A stretch of DNA of 64,000 nt from Linnemannia schmuckeri (lineage: Eukaryota; Mortierellomycota; Mortierellomycetes; Mortierellales; Mortierellaceae). Of the stretch, positions 1 to 10,893 are shown one piece after another. The stretch lies in the NCBI GenBank assembly GCA_029449235.1, contig JANATG010000006.1, positions 558,001 through 622,000 of the forward strand, given 5' to 3'. The translations under genes were made by a program, and so were the position numbers. Below the pieces are notes generated by a model. It was not told the DNA's origin. It did no database searches and saw only the letters and a program-made list of their open reading frames with translations. The stretch's first letter is position 1. Each line of letters begins with the position of its first letter.

Positions 1-531
1 CAGGTCAACCGCGCTGTCATCAACGAGGTCCAGGGAAGCGGTGGCAAGAAGGAGTTGCTTGTTGAGGGTTACGGTCTTCGTGAGTTGATGAACACGGAGG
101 GAGTGGTCGGTACACAGACTCGGTCGAACCACGTTATGGAGGTATGGAAGGTGCTCGGTATTGAGGCGGCGCGTCGTACGATCCTGGACGAGATTAAGAG
201 TGTCATGGACTCTCACGGACTGACGATCGACCCCCGCCATGTCATGTTGCTCGGAGATATCATGACGTCAAAGGGAGAGGTGTTGGGTATTACTCGATTC
301 GGTATTGCCAAGATGAAGGACAGTGTGATGATGTTGGCTTCATTCGAGAAGACAACGGATCACTTGTTTGAGGCGTCGTTGTACTCGAAGAAGGATGCGA
401 TCGAGGGAGTCTCGGAGTGTATCATCATGGGTATCCCGATGTCGATTGGAACGGGTCTCTTCAAGCTGATTAAGCGGGACGATGCCCACGATCGTATCCC
501 TATCCGCCGCAAGCTCCTCTTTGATCCATAA
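1..531 (+). CDS. RPC1: RNA polymerase III largest subunit, C-terminal end (partial)
   Basis: The frame is open from base 1 to a TAA at 529-531, so only the last 176 residues of a protein that is normally about 1400 residues are present. The final segment reads GIPMSIGTGLFKL, followed by a basic stretch ending in LLFDP. This matches the conserved extreme C-terminus of the Pol III largest subunit (yeast Rpo31/Rpc160, human POLR3A). Upstream, the block LGDIMTSKGEVLGITRFGI is also typical of this subunit. The protein is part of the catalytic core that transcribes tRNA and 5S rRNA genes in the nucleus. No intron is seen in this part. Pol I and Pol II largest subunits are less likely, because the Pol II protein would continue into a heptad-repeat tail and this one stops. 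Family assignment is recognition from memory, not a database search. Confidence 0.95.
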   Translation, partial: QVNRAVINEVQGSGGKKELLVEGYGLRELMNTEGVVGTQTRSNHVMEVWKVLGIEAARRTILDEIKSVMDSHGLTIDPRHVMLLGDIMTSKGEVLGITRFGIAKMKDSVMMLASFEKTTDHLFEASLYSKKDAIEGVSECIIMGIPMSIGTGLFKLIKRDDAHDRIPIRRKLLFDP

Positions 532-1007
532 TTTTTGTTGTTTTATTTCCTGTCCGATGAACTCGAAGGAGGAAGAGAGAGAAAAAGCGCATTGTAAAAA
601 TATAAAAAATGATTAAGCATACAGCTTGGGGTATTTGAACGGTCAGTCTTGTTATGTGGAGCGCGACGTGTTTTGTTTTTGTTAATTTCGTCACGACGAC
701 TAAAAGAAAGCCATGCCATTTGTCGTCTATTCCTATTCCTCTTGACTCTTGACGATCGACTAATGACCCCTTTTTTTTCCTTTCTGAAAAGCCGTTTTAA
801 AAATAAGGTACAGGCGTCAATTAAAGGATATTCCTATTTTGGGCTGTTGATTGCACAGACCTAGCATGCATCCAACTGCTTCAGCTACCTTTTTACTTAT
901 TTGGAACTTACGCCGCTCGCTCGCTCCCCTCAAAATCCTAACTTTTTTCTTTCATTTATACTCCCTTCTCTCTCCATCCTCCTCCTACCATCAACAACAA
1001 AAAAAAA
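532..1007. other. intergenic gap, RPC1 to cysteine-rich pseudogene
   Basis: About 475 bases follow the RPC1 stop. They hold an A-rich stretch near 590-612 that could serve as the 3' end signal of RPC1. A pyrimidine-rich run follows at about 890-990, and an A-run abuts the ATG at 1008. No convincing gene is seen. Confidence 0.5.
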
Positions 1008-1713
1008 ATGGACAAAGAAAGCAATCTCCTCTACCAACAAGACTGGATCCCTTCCTATGTCAACACCTTCGCTGCCTCCACCACCATACAACCCCCGTCT
1101 TACTACAACAGATCCCACTTCAACGACTGCTGCTCCGATTCAGGAAACTGTATCTCTTGGGGAGCCATCAACGGACCCTGTACCAACAACAGTTGGGGTC
1201 AACTCCCTTGCTGCGTCAGAAACTCCAAATACGTTTGTACGTTCTTCCAACGCCAACGAGTGGATCTGACGAACAGTACCAATAATGCCCTGGCCACGAC
1301 TTGTTATGTGGAGGAAGACTTGGATGTGACGAGGGGGATTGCTTATTGTCTGGGGCAGCTGACGGGCTTTTTGGGAAGGGGACTTGTTTGGTAGGATTTG
1401 AGAGTTTGAAGACAAAGACAGTGTGTTGTTCAGGATGGGAGGAGGATGCGAGTTGTTCGTTAGTGAGTGCTGAAGGGTGTGGATTGACCCAGTCGTATGA
1501 GGAGCTTGTGGGGCCGAGACTGGTGTGTATGCCGGAATGGTGATTGAGGAAGAGTCGATGCATTCGTATGTGAGTGAGGTTACAGTTGAGAGGAAGGATG
1601 GCGAGTCGTCGTTTGATGGGGAGTGCCTTAATGCGAGGAGGGTTGAATGTAAGCTTGGTCGTGCTACTGTTGAGAATAAACTGGATGTTATGCTTGTGGT
1701 GGTAGGGGAGTGA
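1008..1713 (+). pseudogene. cysteine-rich protein gene broken by two frameshifts
   Basis: Three consecutive open frames together match the intact cysteine-rich gene at 52868-53680 (minus strand). Frame one (from ATG 1008) shares W(I/V)..(Y)VN..A near the N-terminus, a CC pair, the block NSKYxCxF, CYxE and a TR motif. It then hits a stop at 1394 just after homology moves to another frame. Frame two carries C..G...VCC.....C...C and stops at 1543. Frame three, ending at 1713, matches the downstream YAG/YSG and ECxxxxxxECxLG-like part. Both shifts look like one-base losses inside short homopolymers: a T-run near 1370 and a G-run near 1510. The intact copy has a serine/threonine-rich linker and hydrophobic tail that this copy lacks. 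No splice sites explain the shifts. It is either a young pseudogene or two assembly errors; the function of the family is unknown. Confidence 0.65.
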
Positions 1714-1824
1714 AGGGGGAATGAAGAGGGAATGGAAGAAACAGGTTGGTAGCGTCTTTGGTTATTCAGGTATTGTGATCAGCTACGCCCAAACCTAGTC
1801 TCGTTTCGTTTTAGCTCCCACCTA

Positions 1825-1861
<37 letters not shown>

Positions 1862-3261
1862 CATCGCATAATATAAATCTGTTCCAAGCCCACATTTTTT
1901 ATCTCTCCACACAACTTCATTCCAAATTAAAAGTTAAAATTTTTTTTTTACAATAAAAAAAAAAGAAAAACTGAAGACAAACGGTCCCTGCGCAGGGTTT
2001 GCCAGCCTTATGTCTACCTCTTTTTTTGTAAAACAATTAAACACAAAAAAAAACCGGGCGTGTTCGAGCTGGTATTGGAAAATTACATCGCATAGAGGAA
2101 TGAGTTACGAATGAGCTCGAACAGAGACATGAAGAGGCTGGGGGCAGTCTATCTCCATGAGCATAATGTCGTGCTCGGGATCTTGGTTGGCGTCCTTGGA
2201 TGGCTTCTACCTACCCGCTCCCATCTCAATCGCATCCAAGCAATTTACTATTTTCAGCTCCTTGAATTGTAGAATTGTTTTTCACCTTCATACACAAAAA
2301 GAAAAATTAAACGATAGGGGGGTTTTTTTATTTTTTTTTTTTCTTTGATACAATTTTGTTCTGAACACTTATAATTCACAAAACAGGAAAAAAAAGTGCG
2401 AAACAACAACAAAAAAAAGAAAAAGATCTTACAGTACTCCAGCATGGATCGACGGGATATGCATTTGGATGAAATTAAATTTAACGTGAACGTGGCCGGT
2501 CAAGAAGTCTACATGGAAAATGCTTTACACACACAGAAAAAAAAAAAAACAACATGTAAGTAAAGCGCCGAGTAAGTAAAAATGCAAATTTTTAGGAGCG
2601 GTAGACACCATACAGCACTGCGCTATCATAAAAAAGCGTAATTGGTTCAACAGACTTGAAAAGCTTACCGGTACAGTAGCGCCGAGACAAAATATGTTAT
2701 TTGATATTCCTGGGGAATGGTAATAAAAGTGCTTATAGGGCTGCTGAGTGAACGTCGTAATGTTGGTGGGTGCAAGCGGCGGTGGAAGTGATGTTGGTGA
2801 TGAGATATAAGAAGGGAGGCATAGGTGAGGTGATATGATCATTTGACATTCAACGACCAGGTTTTCCTGTCAAAGTTTCGCGATAAAAAGAGAATGACCC
2901 CGTTCTCTCCTTCCAGACGACCCTGTCAGATGACGCGGTCGTGATCGAGGGATGAAGAGGTAGGAATGAGGGAGAGAGTGAAGAGAGGAACGATTAGCTC
3001 CCCATCCCTTCTGTCGCTCGCATGCCATAAAAAGGTACAGACTCTAATTTTGTGGCAGTTCCATTGCCAGGGAGGCTGTGCACGGATCACTAATTGGCGC
3101 GCCGTTAATTTCGCATGCAATTCGGCTCCCACTACGTCATCTAAAAATCTCAAACTCGGCGCATCGGAAGATGTGAAAAAAGAAGGACGACAGTGGATCG
3201 GATTTCCCTTTTAGATTTAACCCTTCACCTCACACACCGGAAACACATCACCTCATCCACC
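1714..3261. other. AT-rich gap with a T35 tract and coding-like scraps
   Basis: This gap holds a pure T35 run at 1827-1861 and several A/T runs. There are two short coding-like scraps: a minus-strand frame at about 2110-2205 ending in TAA, with the peptide DPEHDIMLMEIDCPQPL, and a segment at 2443-2535 that is open on both strands. I could not join them into a gene model. The last 250 bases form the COX12 upstream region and include an AscI-like GGCGCGCC at about 3096. Nothing else is seen. Confidence 0.4.
1827..1861. repeat. mononucleotide T35 tract
   Basis: There are 35 consecutive T residues, a little over 100 bp downstream of the cysteine-rich pseudogene. It could be a nucleosome-excluding element, or the poly(A) end of a minus-strand insertion. 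No target-site duplication was recognised. Confidence 0.9.
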
Positions 3262-4195
3262 ATGTCTGACGAAATCAAGATCGAGACCGGTGCGTAGCAG
3301 ACAAAACCATGTACAATTACCACTGCGGCTTCGCCTACTCCTTCTTTATCCTATTCTACCGCCGATGAACCCTCAGCAGCAAAAGCGACCGACTTGCCGG
3401 ATCCGGATTCGACTGAACAAGACGACCAAGTCTCAGAGCCGATCTTTTCCGCGTCTTACAGAGCCTTTATCACAGCTTCCGGAACAAGGATGAACGACAA
3501 GCTACTCGCGTTCTTTAGTATTCGACAACGGGAAGAACACAGCTCCAGGAATAGTAGACTACGACTAAAGGACACAAACGCGACAACGAAAAGCTAAACG
3601 CGAACGACTATCGACCTTTCTTTCAATTGCACCGGAATGGGACGAGGTTCTTGCAAACTCAACGCGGCTTTCTGAGATGCCTTGCGATAACTGCGACAGC
3701 TTCATTCAATCCTCCGGCAGTCTGTTGCCATACCGCCTCCTCTCTATTCTTTGATCTGAAGCTTCAATTGATCAACCAATGCTGACTTATCTCCTTATCT
3801 TCATATGTTGCACGTACTAGCTCCCTTCGACGCTCGTTTCCCCAACACCAACCAGAGCAAGCACTGCTGGCAGTCGTACAGCGATTACTACAAGTGCATC
3901 AACGCTCGTGGTGAGGAGTTCACTGGCTGCAAGCAGTTCTTCAAGACTTTCAAGAGCATTTGCCCCAACGAGTGGGTACGTTCTATTTTCTTCTCCGTCA
4001 TCTTTCGGGCAATTTCTTGACATTGCGGAAAAGCGATTTGTTTTCTACCATCGGGATCAAGAGCAGGACAACAGACAAGGACATATTGCATTGTTACTAA
4101 TGGCGCCGTTTTACTGTTTTTTATATTCTTAACAGGTTGCCAAGTGGGATGAGCAGCGCGAGGAGGGCACCCTTCCCTTCAAGGTCACCGTCTAA
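3262..4195 (+). CDS. COX12: cytochrome c oxidase subunit 6B (Cox12)
   Basis: Three exons (3262-3289, 3821-3975, 4136-4195) encode an 80-residue protein, the usual length for COX6B. All introns are GT-AG. The sequence has the twin cysteine arrangement of the family: C25 and C35 (CX9C), then C46 and C57 (CX10C), in the context HCWQSYSDYYKC and CKQFFKTFKSIC. The N-terminal block APFDARFPNTNQ is also diagnostic. Cox12 sits on the intermembrane-space face of complex IV and is imported by the Mia40 disulfide relay; no cleavable presequence is expected or seen. The start is fixed by the short first exon, after which comes an unusually long 531-nt first intron. Confidence is high because cysteine spacing, length and flanking motifs all agree. 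Confidence 0.95.
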
Positions 4196-5049
4196 AGTCC
4201 CTTATTGATCCCGCACCCCTCCAACAACAAAGTTACAGCTAGTCCGTCATTTCCTTTCTTCTTATTTCGGTCCAAGCAAGCAACAAACAACAAACCAAAG
4301 AACCTCGCCCTACTCTAACATCCAAATAACAACAAACAAAATCACAAAAACACAAAAGTATCCTTCATGGGGCGTTTCATTAGAATTGTCAACTAGCTAT
4401 TAAATCCGGATATGAAAAGCATTAAAAAAAACTGGCATTGATTCGAAAGGAGAGGGAGAAGACGAGACGAAACAAAAAAAAGCGGATAGCCAGTATGGCG
4501 CATAGTTTTTTCCTCTCAACTTCTACTCTTTGTCGATTGATGGCACTTTGTTCATAATACTATTTTGTCGGGTTTGTTCGTGCTTGCGTTTTTTTTTATG
4601 ATTCTGCCATGATCTTGTGGTTCGTTTCATTCAGCGCGGGAGTTTTTTTTTGTTCTGCGTGCTGTGCTATTTTTTGTTCCCTCCAAAATCTTACGCTATT
4701 AGAGAGTAATATCCTCTCCTCCAATGATCTGTCCGCAGTTGGCCATTCATCACCCCAAAGTTCTCTTCATCATTCAAAGAAAGAAGGAAGCACAAAAAGA
4801 GCACTTTCCATCCTACTGTTACAAGAGAGAGAAAGTGAAGTGGACGATAGTACGAACGAGTATCCTCCCTCTTCTACATAATAACGATGCGCATTTGAGA
4901 GACGAAAAGGGGGTATTTTGTGTATTCGTTCGCTGACTGGCCAAAATCCAACAAATGAAAGGCAAGACGCGAAAAAAGAGACGCCACCAACTGAAGAAAA
5001 AGGAATATTATCGTCACAGAAGAACAAGAGTTATGCCGGTTACCTTCCT

Positions 5050-5052
<3 letters not shown>

Positions 5053-5084
<32 letters not shown>
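5053..5084. repeat. mononucleotide A32 tract
   Basis: There are 32 consecutive A residues about 860 bp downstream of the COX12 stop. The nearby sequence is A-rich, including runs at about 5180-5210. No element boundary was recognised. Confidence 0.9.
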
Positions 5085-5086
<2 letters not shown>

Positions 5087-6978
5087 AAAAAATCAATTCA
5101 CGAACCTCGTTCAACCCAACCTTTTTCTGTGTTTTCCTTGGGGCTTGGGGCTGTTATTTTGTTCATATATCCCGTCCATATAAAAAAAAAATATATAAAA
5201 AAATAAAATAACCAATCGACATCAACGGGCAGCTATGCAGGTTACTTTAACGCACAATTGTTTTTCTGTGCACTCCTCTCTCGCCTTTTGTCTTCAGTAA
5301 CTTCCTTCTACAGGTACTTTTCTTCAGGTAGATCCTCAAAGAAACGTTGTGAACACAAACAAAAAACAAACCTCTGTCAATTTTTCTGCTTCCGACCAGA
5401 AATCCGACCGGCGCTTAGGGAAAGACGAAACTCTTTCAGCAAACGGTTTTTCATCTGTCCGGGATTATTTGTACTGGTCATTGAATAATGAAAGTCTGGT
5501 GCCATTTTGTGCCTGGCAAACACCTTCTCTCCAGCGTGCCAGCATGGTCTTGGTGCCAAGACACCAAAAGGAAGACAAACAATACATATGCGAAAGAAGG
5601 AAGTGTGGAGAAAAAAAGAGCTGCACAGTCTAACCATACAAACACACATAAAACAATCAGGCCGCTCGTCTTTTTGTAATAAAGTTACGCTACGAGACGA
5701 GCCAGAATGTAGACCGCGGCAAGGCAAGACCCTTTCCCTCCTTTGTCCCCAGATGAATGTCAGGATCTTCGTGTGACCATGGGATGATTTTATGTTTGCG
5801 CAGGATCTCTTTTGGGGAAAAAAAAACCCATTAAATTCAAGTTCGAAGTATCAGCCGAGCGAAAGAAATAATGAGATGAGATGATCGAGTGGAAAAAAAA
5901 ATATTAAACAACAATCGTGAGTAAAAATAAAAATAAGAAGGAGAGACGCGGAAGAACCGAAAACAAACCGAGAATGATATGTACACCTTTACTCGTAGCT
6001 GGCGAGTGAGTGACATCATGTCACCACCCGCCGGGTACTGAAGGAACCAGCAATACCTTTTCTCTACCTTCCGAGAATAAAAGAAAAATGTTGAGTACCC
6101 ATATTACTGCTTGAGTATCATTCGATGGTGGTCAGTTATTCCAGTCTCAGCCAAGCTGGCACTTGCTTGAAACGCATAAAGACAGGGCTGATGTCTTGAT
6201 GTCTTTTGTTGAATGAATCATGACACCATCCTTGTCGGTGTAGAGGGCAGAAGTACAAACAAAAAGACGGCCACATGGGGTAAACTCTGAATAACAAAGA
6301 CAGACCGGTGTGAGGTGAAGTACATGCGTAGAAAAGGGCTTATTCAGTAGGTTCATTTGAGTTAGTCCGGTTCAGGCTTAGGCCCAGGGAAAGGAAGGGG
6401 AAGAAGCTGGTTGGGTGGGTGGTGGGGAGCGGAAGACCGATCTGTCAGCTCGAATTTTTTTCTTTCCCCATGGAAAAATTTAAGGTGTAAAAAGGGCTGC
6501 AACCCCACAAATACCGCGCCTGTCCTACGCTAGAACATAATCGGTTATGCTGTTTACAAATGCGAAATACGATGAGAGGGGAAGGCCCAATAACAAATGC
6601 AGGTAACGAAGCAGTGGGGAAAAAAAGAGAAAAAAGGAGCGAGGAGGAGAGAAGGAAGAAAAAGGAGAGAATGCAGGGAGATGTGGAGTAGAGAAAAGGG
6701 AACTTGGGCAGATGGCATGGTACATGGTAAATACTGAATGGGTCGATCAATTGGGATGATACATTGTTCTTTAAAGTGAGGTTCAGACTAGTCAGTGCAC
6801 AGCCCCTTTGAATAAAGAGAGCGAACGAACGAGAGCACAAAAAGAAAGAGAAAAGACGAACTACAACGACGGAGGTGTTCTTTGGTTGTTGTTGTTTGTA
6901 CCTTCTGCTACTCCCATGACTTTATTGTTTTCTGCTCTTGCTTCTTTCTTCTGACAACCCACCTTTACAAATGACCCT

Positions 6979-7014
6979 GTGAGTGAGTGAGTGAGTGAGT
7001 GAGTGAGTGAGTGA
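6979..7014. repeat. GTGA tetranucleotide microsatellite, 9 copies
   Basis: The tract is nine uninterrupted GTGA units. It is followed by degenerate GAATGA-type repeats to about 7090, suggesting an older and longer array that has decayed. Confidence 0.95.
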
Positions 7015-7240
7015 ATAAACTGAGTGAATACAAGCGTTGTTCCTATTCGTTGAAGGAGAAATGAATGAATGAGTGAATAAATGAATGAAGCGCCCTATCA
7101 GGCGTCCATCGCCCCAAAACCCAAATAATTTTGAGTCGACTTTTGTTGCATGTATGACTGAGTGAGGCGGGTGACACGATGTCCTCTGCCCCAACTTCCG
7201 TCATTAATCGCCGTGTGCCTGACCTGGCCGACTTCGCCTA

Positions 7241-7488
7241 TTTTCTTTTCTTTTCTTTTCTTTTCTTTCTTTTTTTTTTCTTGTCTTGTCTTTTTTCTTT
7301 TTCTTTACCCTTTTTGCTCTTCTTTCTCTTCTCTTTGTTCATTTCTTTCCACTCTTCTTCCTCTTTCTTTCTTTCTACTTTTTTCTTCTTTCTTTCCCTT
7401 TCTCCTTCTCTTCCCTTTTCCCTTCCCTTTTCCCTTCCCTTTTTCCTTCCCTTTTCCCTTCCCCTTCCCCTTCCCCTTCCCCCCTTTC
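7241..7488 (+). repeat. polypyrimidine tract with mirror repeats and a G4/i-motif
   Basis: The plus strand is almost purely C/T, and from 7378 to 7488 it has no purine. It is built from TTTTC, CTTTC and CCCTT units, including mirror-symmetric blocks such as CCCTTTTCCCTTCCC. At 7461-7484 there are four runs of at least four C separated by TT, so the minus strand has G4-AA-G4-AA-G4-AA-G4. Its 3' edge lies about 570 bp upstream of the MSP-gene ATG. Confidence 0.9.
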
Positions 7489-8059
7489 AGTCAATTTTAT
7501 CCAGCCTCCTCTTTGCCCACCCCCACCCTTCTTCAAATTTCCCTTTTCATTGTGACTCGTCTTTTTGACTTTTTTTCTTTCTTGAAACACGTTTGACCAT
7601 TGCTCATCACTCCTTCTTTCACTTTCATTCCCATCGCACTCATTCCCCTCTTTTCCCACTTAACTCATTCACCAGCTTGTTCCAACGACTTCTTGCCAAG
7701 ACAACAACAACATTTTCCCCGCAGCAACAAGGAGATTGCTATCCCGCGACAAACTCTCTTGCAGTCTTAGCCAAGCGCACTCTTTTTCTTCGCTAATAAT
7801 ATTTTGTAACAGACGACCAGGCAGCGTGATCCAGCCGTCCCCCAACATCAATAGTATAACATCTTTGACTCAACACAGCCCTAAAAACAGTATATCAATC
7901 CTCTTCCCGCCCTCTTCGACTTTTCATACTTTTTACATCCTTTTACTCTACACTCTACAGCACACGCCCCGTTGCCTTATTTTCTCTCCATTTTCTTCGC
8001 TCGTCACCGCCTTTTGTCGACCCATACAACAAAACATACATACACGCATACCTGTGCCT

Positions 8060-10644
8060 ATGACGACCACAACAGCCCCCACTTCGGGTTCAACAACCAA
8101 CAGCAGCAACAATAACACCCTGGTCGCCTCTTCTGCATCATCTGCAATCCTCCGCATTTCGCCACAGACTTTTCAGTTCACAGGTACGAACAAATTTTTT
8201 TTTCCGTTTTTTTTTTACTTCGACAGATGACATACGGAGGCCGTCACTGCCCCATCCTGGATAAAGAGAGAGGTTCCAATGGAGCTGAGCCCGGTCCCTT
8301 TTTCACTTCCCCCAAACTCAGCAAAAAAATGAAGAGGCAACTCAACAAACAACAGCTTCAGTCCTTTCCGTTTATCCGAGATCACATCACATATTTTTCT
8401 TTATCGCTCTTGTGGTTCAGCCTCCTCCTCTCATTCCCCACAAAGATATTAAAAAAGAACAAAGAAGGCAGTGCTTATGTGTGTGTGTCTCAATTGCTTC
8501 GCCTCGTTAGCAAAAGTACAATAAGCAATTCTTGGAATGCACGGTTATTGTTCCGAAGCAGCCTGGCTGAGAATGGGGAACGAACGACAAATCAAACAAA
8601 CGAGCGGACGGCAGCAACAGCCAAAGGACAACAATGCAACACGGACTAAAAAAAGAGACAAAACACAGAATTATTGTTTCCTATTCTGACTGTCTGCGTA
8701 TATGCGTATGTTTCCTTCAATATGGCTGCCCAATTGATATTTTTTTTCGGAGTCAGGCAGACAAAAACAGGATGCGCAAAATGTGAACAATTGATGACGA
8801 TGCGCAGAAAAAAAAAAAACAAAAGAGGCAAACGAAGGGTTCGGTTGAAGTATTTCGATCTGGACAGGGTGGAAAACGTGTGAGGAATGGAATGTTGTGA
8901 GAGGTTTCGTTTGCTTATTTTATACTATGCTCCCGATGGAGAAAATGTTCAACAGTACAGTCCTGCTTTCTTATTTGTTTTGCATGAAACAAAAAGGGGG
9001 CTAGTGAGGACAGATTATCTCATATTGCAAAAGAGGGAAAAGGACAAAGGACATAATAATAGCATGGAATTGAAGGGATGTAGTGGAATTCAGGGACAGG
9101 CAATGCTTGTGCTCTCTCCTGTGCTTTGTATCCCTGACGATCCAAGAAGAATTCGCTTGTCCTCTCTCACCCCGAGACAAATATTGAAAATGCGTCGACA
9201 CGTTCTTTCATCCACACATCATCGTTAACACATCCACGTTTTTATCAACATTCAAATAACAGCATCCAAGGTTTCCTCTGGATTGGTGTCAAAGCTCAAG
9301 ATCAAAAACTTGCATGCCACGCCTGTCGGTTACAAGTTCAAGACTAATGCTCCGCTGCGTTATTCCGTCAAGCCTGTTCTTGGCGTTCTCGCACCCGGAC
9401 AATCGATCGAAGTCTTTGGTACGTTTCTCTCTTCACATGTATGTCAAAAGTTTCTGTACATGGATGCGAAAACGGAGACTGACCATTATTCTCGTCGTTC
9501 CAAAATACAATTATAGTTCGCTGTGAGAGCTGGGTAAACCCTCAGGATCGCTTCCTTCTCCAAAGCGTGTCCTTGACCGAGCCAGAAAGTCAGCATATCG
9601 ATGCCGTTACTGTAAGAGCCTTCTCTACTATTACCGAATCTACTTGTAACAGTAAGACATGGGTTGGGAAATGAAGACAAAAAGGACGTGTTGCTAAATC
9701 TGTTTTTATTTCTTTTCCTTCTGTCAAAATAGTGGAAAGAGATTGATCGCCGGAGGCTTGTGGAAAACTTTATCCAATGCTCGTCCTCATCTACACTGTC
9801 CATGCGGGAGCCTCAGGACGATGGAGGATCGCTTTCTTCTTCATCCAACTACTCATCCGGATCTTCTTCTCGCACTTCCTCAACGCGCTCTACCCCTTCT
9901 CGTCAACAGCCTCAACATGCACAGCAGCAACAAGGACAACAGCAACAGAGGAGACCTAGCGTTGCTCATGTGCACGCCGCAGCTATTGCTGCTGGCCGGA
10001 GATATTCTGCTAGCTCTACAACATCATCCACGACATCCTCGCCTGGCTCCTACCCAACCCTCTTCAAAGTCAAAGGCTCATCTGCCCCAAGGTCATCATC
10101 TCATCCTTACAGCAGTAATTCGACGGCGCAGGGTTCGAAAGGATCCCCCTCGTCGGGCAGCTATTTGGCCACAAAGTTTAGCAACTCGCGCCAGACTATC
10201 CGCACGATATCGAGATTCTTGGCTGTCCGTCAGTACACAAAGATGCAAGTCCTGACGGTTTCGCTGGTGTGCCTCCTGTTGGGTCTGCTCCTTCCACTCG
10301 AGAAGGTTTTCCTTATGGTTAGCGGGAGCTCTTCAAATATGGGGGCTGGAACTGCATCGGCGACGAGTGCACAGTTCAAGAGTGGGTTCATTGGCAAGAA
10401 GAAGGGCGGCGGATCTCCCTTTGCATCTGCATCCTCCGGCTCGTTTGGTGCTTTGCCGATCTTGGTGACTGCTCAGGCAGCAGCAGCAGCAGCGGCGGCA
10501 TCTGCAAGAAAACCTGTAGTTGAAGCATCAGTGCTCGCTCCTCCTTCTGCTGTCTCTGTTCCTAATGATGAGAGACTTGCCGCTTCTGGATCCAGTGTCT
10601 TTGAAGAAGTGCGGCCTGTTTCTGACGTCGAAGGAGCCATTTGA
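8060..10644 (+). CDS. MSP (VAP-like) domain membrane protein
   Basis: Four exons (8060-8183, 9263-9418, 9517-9611, 9733-10644) with GT-AG introns encode 428 residues. Residues about 29-130 form a major sperm protein domain. It starts LRISPQTFQFT, followed by KLKIKNLHATPVGYKFKTN, APLRYSVKPVLGVLAPGQS and a DRFLLQS strand. VAP-family MSP domains sit on the ER surface and bind FFAT-motif partners at membrane contact sites. A Ser/Gln-rich linker follows, then one hydrophobic segment at about 295-318 (VLTVSLVCLLLGLLLPL). About 110 further residues with an alanine run lie after that segment. This is unusual, since VAPs normally end right after the membrane anchor. The domain also resembles the MOSPD branch. 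ATG 8060 is chosen because upstream sequence in frame looks like pyrimidine-rich leader. Confidence 0.85.
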
Positions 10645-10893
10645 GCTTTCACTACCCTTTCCTTTCTTTCCACTTTCACATCATTATTTTCTCTAATCCT
10701 TGTACATTATTAGCATCAAAATAAAAAAACGACCCTATTATTTACATCCAAACCGCCTTGTCTTTTTTCATGCAATTATTATTTTGTTTGTTTATGTTTT
10801 GTTGCAAATGTCTCCTACTCGAAAAAAGGTAATCCTAGGCGTCCGCGTGGTTTGTTGTATCTCCTGGTTCAACTTCCCGAAAAGGACGACTGC
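10645..10893. other. convergent 3' region between the MSP gene and PCNA
   Basis: These 249 bases separate two genes whose 3' ends face each other. They are AT-rich and must hold both polyadenylation regions; A-runs near 10722-10730 would suit the plus-strand gene. No other feature is seen. Confidence 0.6.

Larger units (their letters stand above)
4196..8059. other. 3.9 kb low-complexity intergenic region
   Basis: I see no convincing gene here. The region holds the COX12 3' flank, an A32 run at 5053-5084, and many short open frames that look random. A GTGA microsatellite lies at 6979-7014. A pyrimidine-rich zone at 7241-7488 contains a 111-nt pure pyrimidine tract and a perfect four-run C4 motif. 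The last 500 bases are pyrimidine-rich and probably contain the promoter and 5' leader of the MSP-domain gene. Dense coding-scale similarity to known families was not recognised on either strand. Confidence 0.55.

Noticed and set aside
901..1285. Alternative plus-strand frames across the cysteine-rich pseudogene start
   Set aside because: They lack the cysteine pattern shared with the intact copy and are Thr/Pro/Leu-rich readings of the same bases.
7162..7596. Phe/Ser/Pro-rich frames in the polypyrimidine tract
   Set aside because: They are direct translation of CTTTT and CCCTT repeats in all three plus frames, so not a gene.
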